This document shows, in pieces, positions 58,201 through 64,000 of a stretch of 64,000 nt of DNA. Under the pieces are notes generated by a model that worked only from the letters and a program-made list of their open reading frames with translations, did not search any database and had not been told where the DNA came from. Made by a program: the position numbers and the translations under genes. Source of the DNA: Haliea sp. E1-2-M8 (GTDB lineage: Bacteria > Pseudomonadota > Gammaproteobacteria > Pseudomonadales > Halieaceae). Position 1 is the stretch's first letter. Each line of letters opens with the position of its first letter. The stretch spans positions 1 to 64,000 of the forward strand of contig NZ_JAUTDR010000007.1 in the NCBI RefSeq assembly GCF_030649675.1, read 5' to 3'.

Positions 58201-61200
58201 GGCATCGCCGCCCATCTGCCGTCGCAGGGCTCCGCTCAAGTGGATGTAGCGACACCCACGGTCTCAAATATTCCTGCTGCCGTTGCGGAGGCTCCGGGCC
58301 TGAGCCGTGACGATGTATCGGAGATGGTTCTGCGCCTGACGGCAGAGCGTACCGGGTATCCGGTGGAGATGTTGGCCCTGGAGCAGGATATCGAGGCGGA
58401 GCTCGGCATTGACTCGATTAAACGTGTGGAAATTGTCGGTGCCTTGACCAAAGAGCTGCCCGACAGCATGCAGGCCACCCTGCAGGCCGACGTGGAAGCG
58501 CTGACCCGGGCCAAGACACTCGCCGCGGTTATCGATGGCATCGCCGCCCATCTGCCGTCGCAGGGCTCCGCTCAAGTGGATGTAGCGACACCCACGGTCT
58601 CAAATATTCCTGCTGCCGTTGCGGAGGCTCCGGGCCTGAGCCGTGACGATGTATCGGAGATGGTTCTGCGCCTGACGGCAGAGCGTACCGGGTATCCGGT
58701 GGAGATGTTGGCCCTGGAGCAGGATATCGAGGCGGAGCTCGGCATTGACTCGATTAAACGTGTGGAAATTGTCGGTGCCTTGACCAAAGAGCTGCCCGAC
58801 AGCATGCAGGCCACCCTGCAGGCCGACGTGGAAGCGCTGACCCGGGCCAAGACACTCGCCGCGGTTATCGATGGCATCGCCGCCCATCTGCCGTCGCAGG
58901 GCTCCGCTCAAGTGGATGTAGCGACACCCACGGTCTCAAATATTCCTGCTGCCGTTGCGGAGGCTCCGGGCCTGAGCCGTGACGATGTATCGGAGATGGT
59001 TCTGCGCCTGACGGCAGAGCGTACCGGGTATCCGGTGGAGATGTTGGCCCTGGAGCAGGATATCGAGGCGGAGCTCGGCATTGACTCGATTAAACGTGTG
59101 GAAATTGTCGGTGCCTTGACCAAAGAGCTGCCCGACAGCATGCAGGCCACCCTGCAGGCCGACGTGGAAGCGCTGACCCGGGCCAAGACACTCGCCGCGG
59201 TTATCGATGGAATTGCTACCCATCTACCGACGCAGAATGCCCGGAGTGCCACATGGGCGGTTCCTGAGACTCCCGTTGCCAAACCGGACGACCTTACGTC
59301 ACTGGTGACCGAGCTGCCGCGTTTCATCATGAGTTCCAGGGTTCAGCCGCGCCCGGAGCCGGTGCCGCAAGTGGACAAGGGAGTGTACCTGCTGAGCGAC
59401 GACGGCGAGGGTTTGGCCGCCGCAGTTACCAAAGAACTTGAGCGTCGCGGTGGCGAAGCCCTGGTGATCACGCAGGATATTCTCGACGATCTGTTACTGC
59501 TTAGCGACGCACTGGACGCACTGCGAGCCGATAAAGTGCCTGTGCTGGGCGTGGTGCACCTGGCGTGCCATGCAGACGGCGAGTCAATGCAGTCTCTTCA
59601 AGCCTGGCGTGCGGCCGGCAACCGGCACAGCAAGGCGCTGTTTCGCCTGCTCAAGGCCTGCGCCAGCAATTTTGGCAGTGAGCAAACTTTCCAGGTGTTG
59701 AGCGTCAGTTGCCAGGGCGGTCATTTTGGTCGCGATGGCCAGATCACCTCGCCCACCGCCGGCGGTAGTGTCGGCCTGCTCAAGTCGGCGGCGGCGGAGT
59801 GGACGCAGTTGCAGATCAAGAATCTGGATCTGGCTCCCGGCGCCGGGTTTGAGGCCGATGCCGAAACCATTGTCAGTGAGTTGCTCTGCGAGCCGGACGC
59901 AGTGGAGGTAGGGTGCAGCGAGAATACCCGGCGTGTATTCCTGCCCGTTCCGGCGCCCTTTGCAGGCAGCTCCCCGGCGACGAACCTCGCACCGACTCCA
60001 GATTGGGTAGTACTGGCAACCGGCGGCGCCCGAGGGATTACCTTCAGCGTGCTGGACGCCCTGGTACCGGATGGCGCGACGGTCGTGCTGCTTGCACGCA
60101 GCCCGGAGCCGGAACCCGAGCCGGTCGCATTAGGTGAAGCGGCGGATAGCGCGGCCCTGAGAAGCTTGATTATCAGTGACGCAAAGGCGCGTGGTGAGCA
60201 GCCCTCTATCGTCGCCATAGAAAGCCGCGTCAACGCCATTATTCGTGATCGTTCAGTGCGCTCTAATCTCAGCGCCCTACGGCAACGCGGTATCAAGATC
60301 GATTACCTTCAGGCGGACGTCGCTGACGAGCAGCAATGCAACGCTGCAATCGACTCGGTATACGAACGTTTCGAGCGAATAGACGCCGTTATCCACGGTG
60401 CTGGAATCATTGAGGACAAGCTGATTGCGGGCAAAAGCCAGGAGTCGTTTGACCGGGTGTATGACACCAAAGCGGATAGCGGCTATTTGCTCAGTCAGCG
60501 CTTACGACCAGAATCACTAAAGTGGCTGATGTTTTTTACCTCCGTAGCTGGCCGGTTCGGCAATCGTGGTCAGAGTGATTACGCCGCCGGCAACGAGGTG
60601 CTCAATCGATTGGCGTGGTACCTGCATTCCCGGTGGGCCAACACGCGTGTGATAGCGGTGAACTGGGGCCCCTGGGACAGTGGTGGCATGGTATCAGAGG
60701 CGGTCAGGAAGCAGTTCGCAGAGCTCGGAATCATGGCAATCAGTCCGCAGGCCGGCATTGCGTTTGCGCGCAATGAGCTACTTCGGGGTTTGCCAACGGA
60801 CGTTGAGGTGGTGGCAGGGCAGGGCCCATGGGCTGCTGCCGGGCTGGAGCCCCAAGTCAGGGCTGGAACGTCCGGCAGTCGGTCGGGGTTCAATCTTGTT
60901 TTTGCAGACAAGAGCCCAGGAATGGAGCCTACCGGCGCGGTGTCGATGACGCGTGAATTCAGTCTGGCCAGTGATCCATACCTGGACGACCATCGGCTTG
61001 ACGGTGATCTTGTTGTCCCGGCCGCAGTCTGCGCGGAATGGATGGCCGAGACCACACAGCTTGGCTGGCCGGACCTTGTAGTGGCTGAGGTGCAGGACCT
61101 TCGGGTTCTGCAAGGAATTCAATTGGAGGATAGTGAGACCGCTTCCCTACAGGCGCGTGGTCGGGTTTCGTCGCATGCCGACGCCGCGGCCGTCAGGGTC

Positions 61201-61833
61201 AGTACTGAACTGAAGGATACCCGCAGTGGGCGCACCGCCTATCGTGCGGCTGTCCTGCTTCGTGATCGTTTACCGGACCCACCGGAAGCAACTCTGGAAC
61301 CACTGCCAGCGGGAGAGCCGTTAAGCGTGATGACGGCATACCGCGATTACCTCTTTCATGGTCAGCGATTTCAGCTGGTCAACGCGATCACGACAATCAA
61401 CGAACAAGGGATTGACGCCGAAATTCGCGGCAGTGATGCATTGCAATGGATTGATCCGCTGCTGAACAGGAAAAACGCGGCATCGCCGCCAGCCTGGTTA
61501 TTCGACCCTGGCATTGTGGACGTATGTCTCCAGATGTGCCTGGTTTGGGGGCGTGTCCATAAAGGCGTCAGTGCTCTGCCGGCGCGTTTCGGAACCGTCC
61601 GGCGCTATCAGCTGGCCGCCGTGCCAGAGACCCTTCTGCTTCGTCTTCGTATTCGGCCGGAGAGCACAGCGATTGCGGTGGTGTTTGATGCAGAGATCTC
61701 GACCCCGGATGGCCTTGTTCTCATGGCAATGGAAGATATCGAGACCATTGGTAGCGAGAGGTTCAACAGGCTGGCTGACAATACCGATGAGATGGGACGA
61801 TCAATCCTTGCCAAGGTTGGTCGAGCCGGATGA
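52243..61833 (+). CDS. PUFA/secondary-lipid synthase-like type I megasynthase: NPD-NPD-KS-AT-ACPx5-KR-DH
   Basis: A 3196-residue protein. Residues 1-320 and 330-660 are two flavin NPD/PfaD-type domains (second: YPIVQGPMTRVSD, ECGGHVGPLSSLILWE, MGSAYLFTEEIVSSGA). KS, about 688-1130: DAACASSLAA with Cys877, EAHGTGT with His1012, GHTKATAG with His1052. AT, about 1249-1530: GHSLGEY with Ser1350. After a Pro/Ala linker come five ACPs with LGIDSIKRVEI (Ser1834, 1946, 2058, 2170, 2282; spacing exactly 112). KR, about 2587-2800: ATGGARGITF, Ser2767, Tyr2780 in SDYAAGN. DH, about 2905-3180: HRLDGDLVVPA with His2917 and Asp3093. This is the PfaA layout with enoyl-reductase-like domains at the front, pointing to iterative synthesis of a long-chain lipid. 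The ATG at 52243 follows a G-rich SD. The next gene overlaps (ATGA). Confidence 0.9.
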   Translation: MEVSNRQPIQVVGYTPAEMGSISLPVAIARTGGIGVLDLEFSEPQHGLVTLRELLRSTRGRVGVRLGARAPHEFSALLDELSERQHWLVVSQTGAISLAERCEQLPASDHRELVLEVTDAAELHLDRTLPVTAIVARGNEAGGRVGEDSSLILLQKLLATTHLPIYVEGGIGVNAAAACYSTGAAGVVLGAQLLMMPESPLPQAWQDELSGLAGMEARQFGERLGFPVRVLTRPGYKVTASLLQLEEELLACGASPEQWLGRALPLVGWGAPGFSAWPVGQELGLAQRYRDLYKTTGRLVKAIFAAANEYPAICRDTPPLAEGAPLARSHGTRYPIVQGPMTRVSDCPEFADKVADAGALPFMALALMSGEQVHSMLLETHKLLGHKAWGVGLLGFVPQQLRDAQIKAVFEVKPPFALIAGGRPDQAAEFERNGIPAYIHVPAPELLKMFLEQGATRFVFEGRECGGHVGPLSSLILWETMIDVLLENVPRGQESKIHVLFAGGIHDARSAALVSVMAAQLVHRGFRIGVLMGSAYLFTEEIVSSGAVKQRYQDEAIACRATINLETGPGHASRCAVGPFSRHFYQERARARAAKKSADEVRDHLEGLNLGRLRLAAKGVTRLDDGELVEVDEEEQVNEGMYMLGQAATLRDSVVAVEDLHRDVSEGSAALLGLSPARAAAPKRAVRPSDIAIIGIGTLLPKAQGPNQYWLNIINKVNAITEVPRHRWDSRLYFDADRTAGDKIYSKWGGFLDEVAFDPLAYGIPPNALRSIEPLQLLALETARRALEDAGYADGDFDREHTSVILGAGGGAGDLGMQYAVRSELPMFVEAPLEKAFARLPEWTENSFPGLLLNVVAGRIANRFDLGGTNCIVDAACASSLAAFDIAVSELESGRSKVAIVGGVDTVQSPFGFMCFSKTQALSPRGEANTFDKRGDGIVISEGLAMVVLKPLADAERDGDRIYSVIKSIGSSSDGRALGLTAPLPAGQMRALRRAYEKAGVSPASLGLVEAHGTGTAVGDSAELETIIATLRSENARPKSIAIGSVKAQLGHTKATAGTAGLVKAVLALHHKVLPPHVGVENPLDPIAAVDSPVFLLDEARPWLTDGVTPRRAGVSAFGFGGTNFHVVLEEYSSEFRSKAQPLGASDWPVELLVFRAADAGALKAQLTRQIRNLDTGAQPRLADLAYTCAIAAERSGPGVQAAVVVHDLAGLADALVALMQVLDGGDPKSLPLHVRLHLGSSDDEAPTVAFLFPGQGAQYIGMLREPTLYLREPRVAIEYADAHLNGCFSSPLSQLIYPAQAFSDVDRAAQDRALTDTHVAQPAIVTTSLGYMDLLRRVGVVPRMAAGHSLGEYVALHAAGVMSRDALLDLAEIRGRAMGAANADGDAGSMAVVMATREEVTAYIADYPGLVLANHNAPTQCAISGVSADVTAVAEALTAKGVRVVKLPVAGAFHSRLMEAAQSPLTEAIKKVEFSPPLLPVYGNTTGNVYSNDPATICDQLQGHMLGSVQFLDQIENMYRDGASVFLEVGPKNTLTGLVNSVLGDRPHTAVATDLKDGGLRGILGALAQLVGCGVQLRVSALFEDRAVSRLPQSLQAPSLPATAWWVDGGGIRPQNDPVHRTGKEPALTLETREVSAAEQLASAPAARPTASYAAAAAVPETKANVPPVAPAVSKPTAPVPGAVSETAQAFIADAAAVQLQALDLYHTTMRQFLAVQEGVIQNFLGGNATQASSTLGPNIPAPAPAAVAQSAESYEDRPTQSSQVEAPTAPAAPAGAAADTVAAAPSANTSVPGLSRDDLSELVLRLTAERTGYPVEMLALEQDIEAELGIDSIKRVEIVGALTKELPASMQTTLQADVEALTRAKTLAAVIDGIAAHLPSQSSAQAGSPAPADVVSPAAVAMAPGLSRDDLSELVLRLTAERTGYPVEMLALEQDIEAELGIDSIKRVEIVGALTKELPDSMQATLQADVEALTRAKTLAAVIDGIAAHLPSQGSAQVDVATPTVSNIPAAVAEAPGLSRDDVSEMVLRLTAERTGYPVEMLALEQDIEAELGIDSIKRVEIVGALTKELPDSMQATLQADVEALTRAKTLAAVIDGIAAHLPSQGSAQVDVATPTVSNIPAAVAEAPGLSRDDVSEMVLRLTAERTGYPVEMLALEQDIEAELGIDSIKRVEIVGALTKELPDSMQATLQADVEALTRAKTLAAVIDGIAAHLPSQGSAQVDVATPTVSNIPAAVAEAPGLSRDDVSEMVLRLTAERTGYPVEMLALEQDIEAELGIDSIKRVEIVGALTKELPDSMQATLQADVEALTRAKTLAAVIDGIATHLPTQNARSATWAVPETPVAKPDDLTSLVTELPRFIMSSRVQPRPEPVPQVDKGVYLLSDDGEGLAAAVTKELERRGGEALVITQDILDDLLLLSDALDALRADKVPVLGVVHLACHADGESMQSLQAWRAAGNRHSKALFRLLKACASNFGSEQTFQVLSVSCQGGHFGRDGQITSPTAGGSVGLLKSAAAEWTQLQIKNLDLAPGAGFEADAETIVSELLCEPDAVEVGCSENTRRVFLPVPAPFAGSSPATNLAPTPDWVVLATGGARGITFSVLDALVPDGATVVLLARSPEPEPEPVALGEAADSAALRSLIISDAKARGEQPSIVAIESRVNAIIRDRSVRSNLSALRQRGIKIDYLQADVADEQQCNAAIDSVYERFERIDAVIHGAGIIEDKLIAGKSQESFDRVYDTKADSGYLLSQRLRPESLKWLMFFTSVAGRFGNRGQSDYAAGNEVLNRLAWYLHSRWANTRVIAVNWGPWDSGGMVSEAVRKQFAELGIMAISPQAGIAFARNELLRGLPTDVEVVAGQGPWAAAGLEPQVRAGTSGSRSGFNLVFADKSPGMEPTGAVSMTREFSLASDPYLDDHRLDGDLVVPAAVCAEWMAETTQLGWPDLVVAEVQDLRVLQGIQLEDSETASLQARGRVSSHADAAAVRVSTELKDTRSGRTAYRAAVLLRDRLPDPPEATLEPLPAGEPLSVMTAYRDYLFHGQRFQLVNAITTINEQGIDAEIRGSDALQWIDPLLNRKNAASPPAWLFDPGIVDVCLQMCLVWGRVHKGVSALPARFGTVRRYQLAAVPETLLLRLRIRPESTAIAVVFDAEISTPDGLVLMAMEDIETIGSERFNRLADNTDEMGRSILAKVGRAG
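58096..59210 (+). repeat. 336-bp tandem repeat, about 3.3 copies, coding ACP3-ACP5
   Basis: From 58096 (second half of ACP2) to 59210 the sequence repeats with a period of exactly 336 bases, equal to 112 residues, or one ACP plus linker. By eye the copies agree base for base, including the linker coding VDVATPTVSNIPAAVAEAPG. Identity stops at 59211, where GGAATTGC replaces GGCATCGC. ACP1 and the first half of ACP2 are clearly diverged in codon use. This points to recent unequal duplication or gene conversion. Confidence 0.92.
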
Positions 61834-64000
61834 GCCCGAACGACAGGGACGTGGCGATCGTCGGCATGTCGGCGCTGTTTGCCGGCGCCGGCAACCTGGC
61901 GCAGTACTGGCAAAATATTGTCGATGGAACATGTTCAATCGAAGAAGCGCCCGATTCATGGTCTTATCCTTACTATGACCCGGAATCCGATGACAGTGCC
62001 AGAATCTACACCCGCAAGGGTGGCTTCATCGCAGATCTCACGGATTTCAATTCCGCAGAGTTCGGTATAATGCCGAACGCCATCGACGGTAGTGACCCGG
62101 ATGGTTTTCTGGTTTTGCGACTTGCCCGGGATGCGCTGGCGGACGCCGGCTACCTGAACCGGGACTTTGATCGCTCCCGGGCCGGAATCATCATGGGCCG
62201 GGGTAATTATCTCAACAGAGGTCAGAGCGGGTTGATGCAGCATGGTCTGGTGCTGGACCAGACCGTGCAGTTGCTACAGCAGATGTTTCCGGAATTGTCG
62301 GACGAGAAGCTGGCTGAAGTCCGCGATAATCTGAAGCGCTCCCTGCCCCCATTCGGGCCTGAAACCATCCCCGGGCTTGTACCCAACGTGGTCACGGGTA
62401 GAGTGGCAAATCGGTTGAATCTGATGGGGCCGAACTATCTCGTGGACGCGGCCTGTGCCTCCACGCTTATCGCCATCGATCATGGCATCAAGGAGTTGCA
62501 CAGCGGACGCTGTGACCTCGTACTCGCCGGCGGCGTGCATGCCGCATCTCCGCCCGCCATCTCGATGGTGTTCTGCCTGATCGGAGCTCTCTCTCGAGGT
62601 GATCTCAGCCCATTTGGTGCCACCGCCGGTGGCACACTTTTGGGTGAAGGCATTGGTATCGTGGCGCTTAAGCGACACGCCGACGCGTTACGGGACGGCG
62701 ATCGTGTGTATGCAGTCGTTAAAGGGGTAGGCATCGCCAGTGACGGGCAGGCAAAAGGCTTGCTCGCCCCACGACTTGAGGGCGAGGTGCTGGCAATCGA
62801 GCATGGCTACAGCATTTCTGGCGTAGACCCGGGGACAATTGGTCTCATCGAGGCACACGGCACAGGCATACCGCTTGGAGATCAAACCGAACTGGCTGCC
62901 CTGACGCAGGTGTTTGGTGAACGGCGGGGCGAGCTGCCAGAATGCGCAATCGGTTCAGTAAAATCCATGATTGGCCATTGTCTCCCCGCGGCGGGCGCGG
63001 CTGGCGTCATTAAAACGGCACTTGCGCTCTACCACAAGGTATTGCCAGGGACCTTGTGCGACGAACCCAGTCCCGCGTTACCATTTGCGACATCGCGCTT
63101 CTACGTCAACAATGCGACTCGCCCCTGGATACATGGTAACAAAGACATCCCACGCCGTGCAGCTGTCAATTCCTTCGGTTTTGGCGGTATCAATGCGCAC
63201 GTCATCCTGGAGGAAGCGGCTGATCCAGAGGCACCGGAAGCCGCTGCCCTGCAGTGGCCCAGCGAAGTGGTCGCCATCTGCGGCAATACCCGCGAAGTGT
63301 TGCTGGGAAACATCGACCTGGTGCTCGAAGTTTTGGCTGGTCCAGACGTGCCCCGCCTGTGCGATCTTGCCTACACGCTTGCTTGCCTGCCCTCAGCTCG
63401 TGAGCGCCTCGTGGTAGTAGCAGCGTCAACCAGCGAGCTCGCAACAAAACTGGCCCGCGCACGCCAGGCACTGGAAAACCCGGATCGACACCGAATGCAG
63501 GCCCGCACCGGTCTGTTCTTCGACGACTCGCCACAGGCCCGGGGTCAAACCGCTTTCCTGTTCCCGGGCGAAGGCGCCCAGTACACCAATATGTTGGCTG
63601 ATCTGTGTGTGGTCTTCCCCAGCGTGCGCCGGTGGTTCGATCGTCTCGACGAAGCTTTTTTGAACGAGCACGCTACGCCCCCAAGTTCAATTATATTTCC
63701 GGTACCCACCGGGCTTACTACCGAGCAGCGCCAGGCGCTTGAAAATCGACTGTTTGCAATGGATCTCGGCTCCGAGGTGGTCACCATTTCCAACCTCGCA
63801 CTGATGGAGCTGTTACGGGAGCTGGGGGTGCCCTGTGATGTGATGCTGGGGCACAGCACTGGCGAGTTTGCCGCACTCGTGGCCGCGGGTGTTTTTCACG
63901 AACTCGCGGGGCCGCAAGGTTTACTGCAGAAAATGCGTGAGTTGCACGAACGTCACCAGGAACTGGAATGTAACGGCAGCATTATCACGGGCACCTTACT
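61830..64000 (+). CDS. second megasynthase subunit, KS-AT..., 3' end outside window
   Basis: At least 723 residues, still open at the window edge. It begins MSPNDRDVAIVGMSALFAGA, with its ATG inside the stop of the upstream gene. KS, about 8-450: VDAACASTLIAIDHG with Cys209, EAHGTGIPLGDQTE, SVKSMIGHCLPAAGAAG, and FGFGGINAHVILEE. AT from about 570: TAFLFPGEGAQYTNM and MLGHSTGEFAALVAAG with Ser676. In PUFA synthases the second large subunit (PfaC) has KS-CLF-DH domains and PfaB carries AT; a KS followed directly by an AT here suggests a different split of domains. Both KS and AT have complete active sites, so this should be an elongating module. The end must be read downstream. Confidence 0.88.
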   Translation, partial: MSPNDRDVAIVGMSALFAGAGNLAQYWQNIVDGTCSIEEAPDSWSYPYYDPESDDSARIYTRKGGFIADLTDFNSAEFGIMPNAIDGSDPDGFLVLRLARDALADAGYLNRDFDRSRAGIIMGRGNYLNRGQSGLMQHGLVLDQTVQLLQQMFPELSDEKLAEVRDNLKRSLPPFGPETIPGLVPNVVTGRVANRLNLMGPNYLVDAACASTLIAIDHGIKELHSGRCDLVLAGGVHAASPPAISMVFCLIGALSRGDLSPFGATAGGTLLGEGIGIVALKRHADALRDGDRVYAVVKGVGIASDGQAKGLLAPRLEGEVLAIEHGYSISGVDPGTIGLIEAHGTGIPLGDQTELAALTQVFGERRGELPECAIGSVKSMIGHCLPAAGAAGVIKTALALYHKVLPGTLCDEPSPALPFATSRFYVNNATRPWIHGNKDIPRRAAVNSFGFGGINAHVILEEAADPEAPEAAALQWPSEVVAICGNTREVLLGNIDLVLEVLAGPDVPRLCDLAYTLACLPSARERLVVVAASTSELATKLARARQALENPDRHRMQARTGLFFDDSPQARGQTAFLFPGEGAQYTNMLADLCVVFPSVRRWFDRLDEAFLNEHATPPSSIIFPVPTGLTTEQRQALENRLFAMDLGSEVVTISNLALMELLRELGVPCDVMLGHSTGEFAALVAAGVFHELAGPQGLLQKMRELHERHQELECNGSIITGTL

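Overview
The window looks like a chromosomal segment of a high-GC gammaproteobacterium. The core block carA-carB-greA (+), yhbY (-), rlmE-ftsH-folP-glmM-tpiA-secG-tRNA-Leu (+) is the arrangement known from Pseudomonas and its relatives. The accessory content (DUF222/HNH protein, DUF1214 protein, several SDRs, family III CoA-transferases, PUFA-synthase-like PKS) would suit a marine lineage such as Halieaceae/Cellvibrionales; that placement is inference.

Layout. 0-5.2 kb: a DUF222 protein cut by the window edge, a TetR regulator, and a sulfotransferase-DUF1214-SDR gene set. 5.2-12.4 kb (minus strand): a tightly packed catabolic operon. It has an MFS transporter, an AruI-like 2-ketoarginine decarboxylase, an AruH-like arginine aminotransferase, an M20 carbamoylase-type amidohydrolase and an arginine-deiminase-fold hydrolase, with an SDR upstream. 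Read together these suggest an arginine transaminase route in which the guanidino group is removed through a ureido intermediate. 12.6-24.9 kb: core genes, with an attenuator-like hairpin before carA, three tandem 38-bp palindromic units after greA, and an in-frame 15-bp minisatellite inside folP.

24.9-31 kb: a tRNA-Leu(GAG) followed by a P4-type integrase, a RhuM-Fic gene broken by an internal deletion, an ISL3-type transposase remnant, a secreted Ig-repeat protein with an IPTL-like C-terminal anchor, a possible RidA remnant and a PfpI-family protein. This is a worn tRNA-associated island whose far end is not visible. 31-38 kb: mostly exported proteins, namely a CxxCH-bearing outer-membrane barrel, a PEGA/SHOCT protein, a secreted SnoaL-like protein, a secreted double-VOC protein and an unrecognised periplasmic protein.

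38.3-45.7 kb (minus strand): a coupled four-gene operon of unusual make-up. In transcription order it holds a beta-propeller/acyltransferase fusion, two CaiB-type CoA-transferases, and a PqqD-M50-HlyD fusion that has lost the M50 zinc motif. 46-51.7 kb: a lipoprotein esterase, a TPR protein and a 1045-residue secreted protein. 52.2 kb to the end: two overlapping megasynthase genes. The first (3196 aa) reads NPD-NPD-KS-AT-ACPx5-KR-DH; the second begins KS-AT and runs off the window. They resemble PUFA/secondary-lipid synthases, with the flavin enoyl-reductase-like domains fused to the front. The last three ACPs lie in a nearly perfect 336-bp tandem repeat.

The two strongest candidates for undescribed biology are the propeller-acyltransferase/CoA-transferase/PqqD-pseudoM50-HlyD operon and the megasynthase. 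The arginine variant pathway is the most directly testable metabolic idea. All domain calls were made by eye from conserved motifs; no database search was run.
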